In this document: positions 8,227-17,121 of the stretch, piece after piece
Numbering within the stretch: the first letter of the stretch is position 1
Layout: each line of letters opens with the position of its first letter
Assembly: GCF_050337105.1 (NCBI RefSeq)
Contig: NZ_JAKJSQ010000063.1
Span: 1 to 21,773, forward strand
DNA length: 21,773 nt
Origin: Aliivibrio_A kagoshimensis
GTDB taxonomy: Bacteria; Pseudomonadota; Gammaproteobacteria; Enterobacterales; Vibrionaceae
Direction: 5' to 3'
Notes under the pieces: model-generated
The model's input: only the letters and a program-made list of their open reading frames with translations
Told to the model about the DNA's origin: nothing
Database searches by the model: none
Program-made: the position numbers and the translations under genes

Positions 8227-9690
8227 ATGTTTTTCAAAAGAAACAATATTAATCCTGAATTTGAAAAAAAAGCGGCCATGAAAGAGCTCGTTCAAGAAGA
8301 GCAGAAAAGTGTGCCTGAACCTGAAGTGGCGCCTCACATGGAACCCGAAAAAGTGGCTCCAATCCGCGATCCTAGGGATGAAGAGCAACTGCTTCGCAGT
8401 CAAGTAGAGAATAAAAAACACCTTGAACATGAGCAAGAGACTAAACACTACTTTCATCGTAAACTATTAGAAACCCTGGATTTAGGTCTTCTGACTACCC
8501 TGAACGAAGAGTCGGCACACAAAGAGTTACACAGTGCCATCATCCAGTTGATGCAAGATGACCCTAACCCATTGAGTTCAGAGGCCAGAAAACGAATTAT
8601 CCGCCAGATCGAAGATGAAGTGTTTGGACTAGGGCCCCTTGAGCCACTGTTATCCGATAAAACCATCTCAGATATTCTGGTCAACGGCCCTAAAAAGATC
8701 TTCATAGAGCGCTTCGGTAAACTAGAAGAGGCGCCACAAACCTTTCTCGATGACCAACATTTACGTAATATCATCGACCGTATTGTCAGTAACGTGGGCC
8801 GACGTATTGATGAGACCTCTCCCATGGTGGATGCGAGACTGGCTGATGGCTCTAGGGTGAACGCCATCATTCCACCACTGGCCATTGATGGGCCTTCGGT
8901 CTCTATCCGTCGTTTTGCGGTCGACAAGCTTAATATGGAAAACTTGCTCACTATTAACAGCCTCTCCCAAGACATGGCGCGCTTTATTCATGCGGTCATT
9001 CAAGGGGAACTGAATGTGTTGATTGCTGGGGGAACCGGCTCAGGGAAAACCACCACGCTCAATATTATGTCCGATTACATCCCCAAAGATGAACGCATCA
9101 TCACCATAGAAGATTCCGCCGAACTGCAGCTGCAACATCCACACATTATCCGCTTAGAAACCCGACCAATGAACTTGGAAGGCAAAGGGGAGATCAGCCA
9201 GCGCGACTTGGTGAAAAATGCGCTGCGTATGCGCCCTGATCGAATCGTGATTGGGGAAGTAAGGGGTAGTGAAGCAGTGGATATGTTAGCTGCCATGAAT
9301 ACTGGTCATGATGGCTCACTTACCACCATACATGCCAATACCCCACGAGATGCATTAAGTCGAATCGAAAATATGTTTGCCATGGCAGGCTGGAACATCA
9401 CCACAAAAAACCTACGCGCTCAAATCGCCTCAGCGATTCATATTGTGGTGCAGATGGAACGCCAAGAAGATGGTAAACGCCGCATGGTAAGCATTCAAGA
9501 GATAAACGGCATGGAGGGAGATATCATCACCATGTCTGAGATATTTAACTTCCAACGGGTAGGCATCGATGAGAAGGGCAACATACTCGGTCACTACTCC
9601 GCCACCGGCATTGTACCCAGTTTTCATGACGCCTTAGTACGACGTGGGATTGATATTCCGTTTGAACTCTTTAGCGAAACCACCGGTTAA
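8227..9690 (+). CDS. tadA: TadA/CpaF secretion motor ATPase
   Basis: A 487-residue type II/IV secretion ATPase of the CpaF branch. After an acidic, charged N-terminus (1-80) come the N domain (LGLGPLEPLL region 134-142, ISDILVNGP), Walker A GGTGSGKT (268-275), the Asp box ITIEDSAEL (292-300), Walker B RIVIGEVRG (339-347) and the His box HDGSLTTIHAN (361-371). All catalytic motifs are intact. It powers pilus extension, and in Tad systems probably retraction too, from the cytoplasmic face, coupled to TadB and TadC. A purine-rich AAGGGGGAAAAT precedes the ATG. Confidence 0.97.
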   Translation: MFFKRNNINPEFEKKAAMKELVQEEQKSVPEPEVAPHMEPEKVAPIRDPRDEEQLLRSQVENKKHLEHEQETKHYFHRKLLETLDLGLLTTLNEESAHKELHSAIIQLMQDDPNPLSSEARKRIIRQIEDEVFGLGPLEPLLSDKTISDILVNGPKKIFIERFGKLEEAPQTFLDDQHLRNIIDRIVSNVGRRIDETSPMVDARLADGSRVNAIIPPLAIDGPSVSIRRFAVDKLNMENLLTINSLSQDMARFIHAVIQGELNVLIAGGTGSGKTTTLNIMSDYIPKDERIITIEDSAELQLQHPHIIRLETRPMNLEGKGEISQRDLVKNALRMRPDRIVIGEVRGSEAVDMLAAMNTGHDGSLTTIHANTPRDALSRIENMFAMAGWNITTKNLRAQIASAIHIVVQMERQEDGKRRMVSIQEINGMEGDIITMSEIFNFQRVGIDEKGNILGHYSATGIVPSFHDALVRRGIDIPFELFSETTG

Positions 9691-9702
9691 AAGGAGGCTC
9701 CC

Positions 9703-10668
9703 ATGGTCAGTGATCTCACCCTATTTTTAATCTTACTGTTTTTTTCCGTGCTGTTTGTTTCCCAAGCATTGATTCTTCCTAGTGCGGGCAGTAAAGCCAA
9801 ACATAAAGCCTTAACTAAGCGCTTAAGAACGTCTCAAATTAACGATAGTAAAGGCCAGTCGATTCTGAAAGAGCACTATTTGAAAGGGCTAACCACGTTT
9901 GAAAAAAATGCTATTCAAATTCAGTTTTTTGCTGACTTAAAAAGCTCCATTGAGTTATCAGGCATGAAAATGACCTTAGACTTTGCATTAAGTATGAGTT
10001 TGATACTGAGCTGTACTATCGCGCTGGTGAGCCATATTTTTAGTGGCAACCCTATCGTTGCCATCGCCTTTTTTATCGGCACCTGGATAGTACTCTACTC
10101 TTTGCTCTCCAAAAAGATTGCGGATCGACTGTTTACTCTTGAAGAGCAGCTGCCCGAAGCCTTAGATATCATGAAGCGAGTGCTGAAGTCAGGTCAGCCT
10201 TTAACAGAAGCCTTCCGAGAAGTCGGGGATGAGATGGGCGATCCCATCAGTACCGAATTTATTAACACATTCAACCTGCTCAACTATGGCTATGACCTCC
10301 GCTTAGCCATTATGCAGTTGGCAGATCGTAACCCTACCGTCTCTATGTTGGCGTTCTCCAGCGCCGTGTTACTGCAAAAGGAGACTGGCGGTAACCTGTC
10401 GGAGAACCTCACAAATGTCTCAACTGTATTACGCGCTAGATTTAAATTAGTTCGAAAAATCAAAACCCTATCAGCAGAGAGTAAAATGTCTGCGTGGATT
10501 TTGGTGCTGGCACCATTTGGTCTATTTGTCATCATGTACGTGATTCACCCTGAATACGTTGAGCCACTCTACCGGCATCCGCTCGGGTTAAAGATCGTCA
10601 GTTTTGGCATTGTGAGCCTATTGATTGGTGCGGCGTGGATCAAAAAAATCATTAATATTGGAGTCTGA
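9703..10668 (+). CDS. tadB: TadB inner-membrane platform protein
   Basis: A 321-residue inner-membrane protein with an N-terminal helix (about 4-24), a central pair of helices (about 93-130), a cytoplasmic type II secretion F domain (QLPEALDIMKRVLKSGQPL region through about 260) and a C-terminal helix pair. It is the counterpart of GspF/PilC, split into TadB and TadC in this system. It forms the membrane platform on which the TadA motor acts. AAAAGGAGG directly upstream fixes the start. tadC follows after two bases. Confidence 0.94.
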   Translation: MVSDLTLFLILLFFSVLFVSQALILPSAGSKAKHKALTKRLRTSQINDSKGQSILKEHYLKGLTTFEKNAIQIQFFADLKSSIELSGMKMTLDFALSMSLILSCTIALVSHIFSGNPIVAIAFFIGTWIVLYSLLSKKIADRLFTLEEQLPEALDIMKRVLKSGQPLTEAFREVGDEMGDPISTEFINTFNLLNYGYDLRLAIMQLADRNPTVSMLAFSSAVLLQKETGGNLSENLTNVSTVLRARFKLVRKIKTLSAESKMSAWILVLAPFGLFVIMYVIHPEYVEPLYRHPLGLKIVSFGIVSLLIGAAWIKKIINIGV

Positions 10669-10670
10669 TC

Positions 10671-11633
10671 ATGATTGACTTTAACAAACTCCTAGAACAA
10701 ATGTTAAGCGTCGGGATTAGTCGTGAGTGGTTCTTTTTATCACTGATATTGGTCTCAACCATACTGATCGTCATGACCATTGGATTAATGGTCATGGGGC
10801 TAAAAAAACCGCTAAAAAAGCGACTTAAGGTCATTACCAGTGATGAAAAAACAGCGAGAAGCACTAAGAAAAAAATTGAAAACACCTTAGAGTCCTTAGA
10901 ACCACTTATCTCCCCTAATAATATTAAAGAGCAAGAGAGTACACGTCATAAGCTAATGCATGCGGGTTTTCATCAACAAAATGCGCTGCCTCTTTTCTAT
11001 GGCATTAAGTTTTTCACTAGTGTTATCGGCATCATAGTCGGAATATTTATCTACCTATTTTACTCTGAATTTACAGGAAACTTAGGTGTGAGTGTCATGA
11101 TTTTAGCACTCGGTATCGGGCTATTTTTACCCAATTTTGTGTTAAACCGTATTATCAAAAATAGGCAGCACCGACTACGAGAAGCGGTTCCAGATGCGTT
11201 AGATCTGCTGTTGGTGTGTACCGAGTCGGGGCTAGGCTTAAACGCAGCACTCATCCGTGTCTCTCATGAACTTAGCATCTCTCATCCTGAGTTCTCTGAT
11301 GAGTTGGACACCGTGTGTGCCAAAATAAAAGCAGGAATGCAGACCCCAGACGCCTTCTCTGAACTCATTTTACGTACCGGCTTAATTGAGATACAAGGGC
11401 TCGTCAGCATGTTGGCTCACTCCTCTCGTATTGGTGCCAGTATCGGTAAAACCTTGCGTGACTATAACGAAGATTACCGCGACAAACGCAATCAAGCTGC
11501 CGAAGAGGTCGCGGCAAAAATCCCAACCAAAATGATCTTCCCTTTGGTCCTGTTTATCTGGCCATGTTTTTTCATTGTTGCCATTGGGCCAGCTATTTTG
11601 CACATGATGGATAGCTTCCTATCAATAAATTAA
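10671..11633 (+). CDS. tadC: TadC inner-membrane platform protein
   Basis: A 320-residue paralogue of TadB. Predicted helices lie at about 15-40, 102-125, 130-155 and 290-315, with the T2SS F domain between (REAVPDALDLLLVCTESGLG, then LGLNAALIRVSHEL). The ending AIGPAILHMMDSFLSIN is typical of TadC. It is the second half of the platform. GGAG at 10660-10663, inside the end of tadB, is the likely ribosome site, so translation is probably coupled. tadD starts 9 bases after the stop. Confidence 0.94.
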   Translation: MIDFNKLLEQMLSVGISREWFFLSLILVSTILIVMTIGLMVMGLKKPLKKRLKVITSDEKTARSTKKKIENTLESLEPLISPNNIKEQESTRHKLMHAGFHQQNALPLFYGIKFFTSVIGIIVGIFIYLFYSEFTGNLGVSVMILALGIGLFLPNFVLNRIIKNRQHRLREAVPDALDLLLVCTESGLGLNAALIRVSHELSISHPEFSDELDTVCAKIKAGMQTPDAFSELILRTGLIEIQGLVSMLAHSSRIGASIGKTLRDYNEDYRDKRNQAAEEVAAKIPTKMIFPLVLFIWPCFFIVAIGPAILHMMDSFLSIN

Positions 11634-11642
11634 GGAACGGTT

Positions 11643-12662
11643 ATGAATAGAATAATCCATAAAGTCACCTCCCTTCTTTGCTGTGCTTTACTGCTGGTAG
11701 GTTGTGCATCAAAAGAAGACGATAGCGTTGATATGGCGATTTTTAATAATGACCTCTACGACGGCAAACCGATGAGCTCCTCCTCAGACAATAGCCCCCC
11801 CATGAACGAAGAGGAGGCGATCATGCGCGGTGACAGCGCTCTGCTGAGAAACAATCTTGATGTCGCGCTGTATGAATACATCCGCTCCATCGGTTTTCCA
11901 GAAGCGGAGCATCAAGCCAAAACCCTGTACGCCATCGGGCAGATACATCAAGTTCGCAACAACTTACCGTTAGCGCAAAAGGCCTATCAACAATCTCTCA
12001 ACTATGACGACAGTTACATCGACTCATTTAGTCAATTAGGGGTGATCTACAGTAAACAGGGGCTGGTCACTCAAGCCAAAAGTTACTTCTACAAAGCGCT
12101 CAATGCCGACTTAGCTCGCTTGAACTACGCCAACTTGCCTATCAATGATAGTAGCCTCAATACAACCATGATTACTGAGTTAACCATTGATCCTCAATCC
12201 CCTTATGTCGGGTATTTAGGCTTGGGTATTATTTACGATTTAGAGGAGAAGCATGCGATTGCCCAGGCACTCTATCAACGCTCTCTCGACATCAAACCCG
12301 ATGCAGTGAACACCTTGATAAGTTTTGGTTATTCGCGCTATATGAGTAAGTCTTATTCGAAAGCGGAGGCGTTAACAAGACAGGCACTAAAACTGGACAG
12401 CGATAACGAAAAAGCGATCAACAACATGGCGCTGATCTATCTGGCACAAGGCATGAATGGCCGAGCACTCAACATTTTTATGCAACAGATGGATGAGTCT
12501 AAAGCGCTTAACAATGTCGGTTATTTTTTACTGATTAACGATAAACCGGCTGAAGCCGTCACCTACTTCCAACAAGCGATCGACAAAGAGCCCACTTACT
12601 ATAAAGTCGCCAACGACAACCTCTCTCGAGCACTAGCGGTCATGCGTGCAGAAGGGATGTAA
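11643..12662 (+). CDS. tadD: TadD tetratricopeptide-repeat lipoprotein
   Basis: A 339-residue lipoprotein. The signal sequence MNRIIHKVTSLLCCALLLVGC ends in a lipobox with C21 as lipidated residue. The remainder holds several tetratricopeptide repeats, for example around YAIGQIHQVRNNLPLAQKAY, SQLGVIYSKQGLVTQAKSYF and INNMALIYLAQGMNGRALNI. Known role: a periplasmic or outer-membrane TPR pilotin-like factor required for secretin assembly or stability. It is the last gene of the locus. The stop codon is immediately followed by the terminator hairpin. Confidence 0.93.
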   Translation: MNRIIHKVTSLLCCALLLVGCASKEDDSVDMAIFNNDLYDGKPMSSSSDNSPPMNEEEAIMRGDSALLRNNLDVALYEYIRSIGFPEAEHQAKTLYAIGQIHQVRNNLPLAQKAYQQSLNYDDSYIDSFSQLGVIYSKQGLVTQAKSYFYKALNADLARLNYANLPINDSSLNTTMITELTIDPQSPYVGYLGLGIIYDLEEKHAIAQALYQRSLDIKPDAVNTLISFGYSRYMSKSYSKAEALTRQALKLDSDNEKAINNMALIYLAQGMNGRALNIFMQQMDESKALNNVGYFLLINDKPAEAVTYFQQAIDKEPTYYKVANDNLSRALAVMRAEGM

Positions 12663-12696
12663 AAAAAACCGTAGCCACTGCTGGCTACGGTTTTTT
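12663..12696. terminator. Terminator between tadD and grpE, active in both directions
   Basis: An uninterrupted 15-bp stem: AAAAAACCGTAGCCA (12663-12677) pairs with TGGCTACGGTTTTTT (12682-12696) around the loop CTGC. It has A-runs on one side and T-runs on the other, so it can end the tad operon (+) and grpE (-). It starts at the base after the tadD stop codon. Confidence 0.95.
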
Positions 12697-12735
12697 AATT
12701 GTTCATCTTTTAACAACTAAGAGTAAATGAATCGC

Positions 12736-13362
12736 TTACGCTTGAGTATCGATGTTGTTGGCTGCTGCTTTTGACACCATCACCATCGCAGGGCGGATCA
12801 CACGGCCATTTAACTCATAGCCTTTTTGCATCACCATCATGACAGTGTTTGGTTCGTGATCAGCACTCTCTTGAATTGACATCGCTTGATGGAATTCAGG
12901 GTTAAACACTTCACCTTCTGGGTTGATCTCTTTCAGGTTGAATTTACCTAGTGTGTCAGCAAACGTTTTAAGAGTCAGCTCAACACCTTCTAACATCGGC
13001 TTAACCGCTTCGTTCTCTTTGTCACCACTTTGAACCGCACGTTCAAGGTTATCCATGACAGGAAGAAGCTCACCAGCGAAACGTTCAATAGCGAATTTAC
13101 GCGCTTTTTCCATCTCTTGCTCATTACGACGACGCATGTTTTCTACGTCAGCCTTGGCACGAAGGACCGAGTCTTGTTGATCTTTCACTGTCGCTTGGCT
13201 CTTAAGCAATGCAGCTTCTAACTCAGCAATTTTCGCTGCTGATTCATCGTCTTCATTCCAATCGATATCGGCATCACTACCAACCGCTTGAGCATCCATC
13301 TCTTCAATAACACTCTCTTGTTGTAGCTCTTCTTCGTTTGGCATTGCTTTATCGTTGCTCAT
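12736..13362 (-). CDS. grpE: GrpE, nucleotide exchange factor of DnaK
   Basis: A 208-residue protein. The acidic N-terminus (to about 55) is followed by the long coiled-coil helix (IAELEAALLKSQATVKDQQD onward) and the diagnostic segment RAKADVENMRRRNEQEMEKA, then FAGELLPVMDNLERA and the C-terminal beta domain (GYELNGRVIRPAMVMVSKA). Known role: releases ADP from the DnaK chaperone. A GTG at 13368 would extend the protein by two residues, but it overlaps the GGAG ribosome site (13368-13371), so the ATG at 13362 is the start. The gene is transcribed away from nadK, and a sigma-32 promoter lies upstream. Confidence 0.98.
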   Translation of the reverse strand: MSNDKAMPNEEELQQESVIEEMDAQAVGSDADIDWNEDDESAAKIAELEAALLKSQATVKDQQDSVLRAKADVENMRRRNEQEMEKARKFAIERFAGELLPVMDNLERAVQSGDKENEAVKPMLEGVELTLKTFADTLGKFNLKEINPEGEVFNPEFHQAMSIQESADHEPNTVMMVMQKGYELNGRVIRPAMVMVSKAAANNIDTQA

Positions 13363-13433
13363 GATCACTCCAGAAATCTTAAATCTATTACCACTATGTA
13401 CATAATTTTCGTATAGTGGATCTCTATGCCCAT

Positions 13434-13462
13434 ATTATGGGGTCAAAAATCGATGATTCAAG
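13434..13462 (-). promoter_or_regulatory. Sigma-32 (heat-shock) promoter of grpE
   Basis: Read on the minus strand, CTTGAA (13462-13457) is followed by a 14-base spacer and CCCCATAAT (13442-13434). This matches the known sigma-32 consensus CTTGAA-N(11-15)-CCCCATnT closely. It lies about 70-100 bases before the grpE ATG, as expected for a chaperone gene. Between it and grpE, CCACTAT (13391-13397) and ATAGTGG (13413-13419) can form a leader hairpin. Confidence 0.9.
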
Positions 13463-13524
13463 CATAAATCGCGCAAAATTTAATATAGAATCACACCAAG
13501 ACGTACTTTTTACGGGTTCCGGAT

Positions 13525-14409
13525 ATGAACAAAACTTTTAAAGTGATTGCTATCATTGGCAAACCACGCGATCCGAATGCTTCGCACACCCACAGAACTA
13601 TCTATCACTGGTTAAACGCGCAAGGTTATACCGTTCTTCTCGATGATCGCCTCAATGAGACCCTAACCGATCTTCCAGAAGAGTGTTTTTGTAGCCTGCT
13701 CAGCATTGGCCAGCATGCCGATCTTGCTATTGTTATTGGTGGTGACGGTAATATGCTCGGGGCAGCCAGAGTGCTGTCGCGTTTTGACATCTCTGTGATT
13801 GGAGTGAATCGTGGTAATCTCGGTTTCTTAACCGATCTTGATCCCGATGACTTTGAAGCGCCACTGCAAACGGTATTAAATGGTGAATTTGTTACCGAAG
13901 AACGTTTCTTGCTAGAAGCGGAAGTTCACCGTCATGGCGAAGTAAAAAGCCACAACTCCGCACTTAACGAAGCCGTCTTGCACCCCGGGCAAGTGGCGAA
14001 AATGATTGAGTTTGAAGTCTATATCGATAATGTCTTTGCCTTCTCGTTACGTGCCGATGGCCTGATTGTCTCGACGCCGACGGGCTCAACCGCCTATTCA
14101 CTCTCTGGTGGAGGTCCGATCCTCTCTCCAAACTTGAACGCCCTTTCGTTAGTGCCAATGTTCCCACACACTCTATCAAGCAGGCCGTTAGTGGTCGAAG
14201 GCAACAGCAGAATTAAACTGCTTATTTCGCCGGATAACCGTGGCACCCAAGAGATAAGTTGTGATGGACAAGTCTCTCTGCCTGTCTCTCCTGGGGACGA
14301 AGTGCATATTTTTCAAAGCACTTGCAAGCTGAAATTGGTACACCCAAAGAACTACAGCTACTACCACGTCCTGCGAAATAAATTGGGTTGGTCAAGCAAA
14401 CTCTTCTAA
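13525..14409 (+). CDS. nadK: NAD kinase
   Basis: A 294-residue NAD kinase of normal length. The GGDGN motif lies at 72-76 (IVIGGDGNMLGAARVL), followed by INRGNLGFLTDLD-type sequence (VNRGNLGFLTDLDPDDFE), the ALNEAV region that contacts NAD, and the glycine-rich SLRADGLIVSTPTGSTAYS with SGGGPI. It phosphorylates NAD to NADP in the cytoplasm using ATP. It is divergent from grpE across about 160 bases. A purine-poor leader makes the ribosome site weak (GGTTCCGGAT). Identification is secure. Confidence 0.98.
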   Translation: MNKTFKVIAIIGKPRDPNASHTHRTIYHWLNAQGYTVLLDDRLNETLTDLPEECFCSLLSIGQHADLAIVIGGDGNMLGAARVLSRFDISVIGVNRGNLGFLTDLDPDDFEAPLQTVLNGEFVTEERFLLEAEVHRHGEVKSHNSALNEAVLHPGQVAKMIEFEVYIDNVFAFSLRADGLIVSTPTGSTAYSLSGGGPILSPNLNALSLVPMFPHTLSSRPLVVEGNSRIKLLISPDNRGTQEISCDGQVSLPVSPGDEVHIFQSTCKLKLVHPKNYSYYHVLRNKLGWSSKLF

Positions 14410-14432
14410 CCTCACATTTTTACTCTCTGATC

Positions 14433-14475
14433 TTTACTGTATAAAGAAACAGTATATACTGTTTCTTTATACAGT
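14433..14475 (+). promoter_or_regulatory. recN promoter with two LexA boxes in a 40-bp perfect palindrome
   Basis: CTGTATAAAGAAACAG (14437-14452) and CTGTTTCTTTATACAG (14459-14474) both match the LexA consensus CTGT-N8-ACAG. Each is the reverse complement of the other, so 14436-14475 is one uninterrupted palindrome. A likely -10 element TATACT (14455-14460) sits between the boxes, and a weaker -35-like TTTACT (14433-14438) lies 16 bases upstream. LexA bound here would block RNA polymerase. This explains the DNA-damage induction known for recN. Confidence 0.93.
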
Positions 14476-14502
14476 GTTTTTATCTAGTAGAGAGATCGCA
14501 TC

Positions 14503-16170
14503 ATGCTTGCTCATATTACCGTTAATAACTTTGCCATTGTTAAGTCACTAGAGCTCGAACTTAGCTCAGGAATGACCACCATTACTGGCGAAACTGGCGC
14601 GGGTAAATCCATCGCCATCGATGCCTTAGGCTTGTGTTTGGGTGACCGAGCTGAAGCCTCTATGGTTCGCCAAGGTGAAGAGAAAGCCGATGTGAGCGCC
14701 CTATTTCTATTAGAGAACAACCTCAACGCCACACGCTGGTTGCAAGAGAATGAACTGCTCGATGGTGACGAGTGCATTGTACGCCGTATCATCACCAAAG
14801 AGGGCCGCTCTCGTGGTTACATCAATGGCAATCCGGTGCCCGCTTCGCAACTGAAAACCTTAGGCCAACGCTTAATCAATATTCATGGCCAGCACCAGCA
14901 CCATCACCTGATGAAATCGGACTACCAACTGGCGATGCTGGATCAATACGCTGGACATCAGGGTCTGCTAACCAAAACCAAACAGGCTTACCAAACGTGG
15001 CGCCAAGCAGACAATGCGCTGCAACAACTGATTCAAAACAGCCAAGATAACGAAGCACAAAAACAGCTGTTGCAGTATCAGATTAAAGAGCTGAATGAAC
15101 TTGCCCTAGCCGAAGAGGAGTTCAATCAACTGGAGGAGGATCATAAACGTCTTTCCAACAGCGGTCAGTTGGCCACCACCTGTGAGCAAGTGATCAATAA
15201 CCTCTACGAAGGGGATGACGTTAACGCCCTACAACTGCTGCAGTGCGCCCGCAGCAGTTTGCAAGAGCTAGCTGGCCTAGATAACGAACTCGCTTCGCTG
15301 CCTGCCATGTTAGATGACGCCATCATTCAGGTTGAAGAGGCCAATAATGAGCTTCGCTCCTACTTAGACAAACTTGAAGTGAACCCAGAGCAGATCATGT
15401 TGGTGGAAGAGCGCTACTCGTCGGTAATGAGTGTGGCGCGAAAACACCACGTTCTCCCTGAAGAGCTGTATGCCCATCATCAACAGTTATTGAAAGAGTT
15501 TGAGAGCCTAGACTGCTCAGAAGAGAAATTGCAAGAGCGCGCTGATGAAGTGCAGCAACATAAACTCAGCTTCATCACTCAGGCGGAAAAACTGAGTAAG
15601 AGCCGCCTACGTTATGCCAAAGAGCTCAACAGCAAAATCACCAAAAGCATGCATGAACTGAGCATGGAGAAAGCCAAATTTGAGATCACCTTCACCACCG
15701 ATGCAGAGAACCATCTGTCGCCGCTGGGTATCGATACGGTGATATTCCAAGTGTCGACCAATCCAGGTCAACCGATTCAACCTATCGCCAAAGTGGCTTC
15801 CGGTGGCGAACTGTCTCGTATTTCACTGGCTATTCAAGTGATCACCGCGCAGAAGGTGGATACCCCAAGTCTTATTTTTGATGAGGTTGATGTGGGGATC
15901 AGTGGCCCAACCGCTGCTGTGGTTGGTAAAATGCTGCGCACCTTAGGCAACTCAACCCAAGTGATGTGTGTGACTCACCTGCCGCAAGTCGCCGGCTGTG
16001 GCCACCAGCAGTTATTTGTGTCAAAACAGACCAAAGCGGGAAAAACAGAGACGAAAATGCACAACTTAGACCAAACTCAGCGTATTAATGAGTTGGCTCG
16101 TCTGTTGGGTGGCAGTGAGATCACCGATTCAACATTGGCCAACGCCAAAGAGTTGCTTATTGCCGCTTAA
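14503..16170 (+). CDS. recN: RecN, SMC-like DNA repair ATPase
   Basis: A 555-residue protein of normal RecN length. The N-terminal half of the ABC/SMC head has Walker A GETGAGKS (29-36). A long coiled-coil region (about 150-370) is followed by the C-terminal head with signature SGGELSR (433-439), Walker B LIFDEVDVGISG (457-468) and the THLPQVAG His region. Known role: SOS-induced protein that aids double-strand-break repair by holding DNA ends with RecA. AGAGAG precedes the ATG. Regulation by LexA is visible directly upstream. Confidence 0.98.
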   Translation: MLAHITVNNFAIVKSLELELSSGMTTITGETGAGKSIAIDALGLCLGDRAEASMVRQGEEKADVSALFLLENNLNATRWLQENELLDGDECIVRRIITKEGRSRGYINGNPVPASQLKTLGQRLINIHGQHQHHHLMKSDYQLAMLDQYAGHQGLLTKTKQAYQTWRQADNALQQLIQNSQDNEAQKQLLQYQIKELNELALAEEEFNQLEEDHKRLSNSGQLATTCEQVINNLYEGDDVNALQLLQCARSSLQELAGLDNELASLPAMLDDAIIQVEEANNELRSYLDKLEVNPEQIMLVEERYSSVMSVARKHHVLPEELYAHHQQLLKEFESLDCSEEKLQERADEVQQHKLSFITQAEKLSKSRLRYAKELNSKITKSMHELSMEKAKFEITFTTDAENHLSPLGIDTVIFQVSTNPGQPIQPIAKVASGGELSRISLAIQVITAQKVDTPSLIFDEVDVGISGPTAAVVGKMLRTLGNSTQVMCVTHLPQVAGCGHQQLFVSKQTKAGKTETKMHNLDQTQRINELARLLGGSEITDSTLANAKELLIAA

Positions 16171-16311
16171 ATGAGCAATTAATAGAAATTAGTGCAACCT
16201 ATTTCAAATTTTGCAGTCATAGTTAGGATTATTCAATCAGGGTTCTTACTTCTTAGGTGAGCTTGGTTTATCATCCCACTACATTATGAAATAGGTATTA
16301 GCCGTCCAACT

Positions 16312-16689
16312 ATGCAACATTTATTATCAATGCCATTAAAAAAATGGATACTCTCACTACCTATTCTATTAGGCCTATTAAGCGGGTGTGCTTTTGTTGA
16401 ACCTTTGGTGTATCGCATCGATATCAGCCAAGGCAACTACGTTGAGCAAAAAGCGGTCGACAAACTTAAATTTGGCATGACCTACGATCAAGTACGCTTT
16501 GTACTGGGTACACCGATGTTGATAGAGAATGGATTACCCGATACGTGGTACTACATCTACCACTTCACCAAAGGTCATGGCGATCCAGAACAGAAGAATC
16601 TCATTGTCAACTTCTCTGAACAGAAGACATTAATGACGATAACGGGTGACTTCCCGCAAAGCGAGAGCTTCTACGACAGTCTTAACTGA
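16312..16689 (+). CDS. bamE: BamE (SmpA) outer-membrane assembly lipoprotein
   Basis: A 125-residue lipoprotein. A hydrophobic leader with lipobox LLSGC (C26 from this start) is followed by the BamE/SmpA fold: VYRIDISQGNYVEQKAVDKL, then LKFGMTYDQVRFVLGTPML and DTWYYIYHF. Known role: small subunit of the BAM complex that inserts beta-barrel proteins into the outer membrane, plausibly including the RcpA secretin of this locus. The start is uncertain. The ATG at 16330 (MPLKKW) gives a more usual signal-peptide length, and neither ATG has a clear ribosome site. recN-bamE adjacency is conserved in relatives. The 141 bases between them hold no further gene. Confidence 0.95.
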   Translation: MQHLLSMPLKKWILSLPILLGLLSGCAFVEPLVYRIDISQGNYVEQKAVDKLKFGMTYDQVRFVLGTPMLIENGLPDTWYYIYHFTKGHGDPEQKNLIVNFSEQKTLMTITGDFPQSESFYDSLN

Positions 16690-16719
16690 TTATCCGTGAT
16701 TAAAAACAGCCAAAAACAG

Positions 16720-16746
16720 AAAAGCTCGTCATGATGACGAGCTTTT
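16720..16746. terminator. Shared terminator between bamE and rnfH
   Basis: A 12-bp stem: AAAAGCTCGTCA (16720-16731), loop TGA, TGACGAGCTTTT (16735-16746), followed by more T. It lies between convergent genes and ends at the base before the rnfH stop codon, so it probably serves both strands. Confidence 0.93.
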
Positions 16747-17121
16747 TTATTGGGATTCAGACTCTGCTCTTCTGGCTGCAGCTGCGGCTTTCTTCTCTGT
16801 TTTCTCAGCCATCAATTTTTGCGCAGCCTCTTTTTTATCACGGGCGACTTTGCGCATTCTGATCTCTTTAGGATCGGCAAGCAGTGGGCGGTATATCTCA
16901 ATGCGGTCTCGGTTTCTAACGGTCGCGTCTAATTTGACGTTACGGCTAAACACCCCAATCTTATTCACCTTAAGATCGATATCAGGATAGAGCTCTAATA
17001 CGCCAGACTGCTGGATGATCTCTTCCACGGTCTGATCGCTGCGAACCACCAAGTTAAGTACTTTCTGCTCATTGGGCAGCGGATAGACCACCTCAACTTG
17101 AATCATATTATCACTAGTCAT
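16747..17121 (-). CDS. rnfH: RnfH-family protein (RatB)
   Basis: A 124-residue protein of the RnfH/UPF0125 family with a ubiquitin-like fold. IQVEVVYPLPNEQKVLNLVV opens the fold. DIDLKVNKIGVFSR and RIEIYRPLLADPKEIR are the family's most conserved stretches. A basic, Ala/Lys-rich tail follows (about 95-124), longer than in E. coli. The start overlaps the ratA stop by 8 bases, so the two are co-translated as in other gamma-proteobacteria (ratAB). Its biochemical role is not settled. A later ATG (MIQVEV, five codons in) is an alternative start. Confidence 0.93.
   Translation of the reverse strand: MTSDNMIQVEVVYPLPNEQKVLNLVVRSDQTVEEIIQQSGVLELYPDIDLKVNKIGVFSRNVKLDATVRNRDRIEIYRPLLADPKEIRMRKVARDKKEAAQKLMAEKTEKKAAAAARRAESESQ

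Noticed and set aside
14403..14475. Rho-independent terminator of nadK formed by the palindrome before recN
   Set aside because: The stem is AT-rich and symmetrical, but it is fully explained by two LexA boxes. A terminator would also lie inside the recN promoter.
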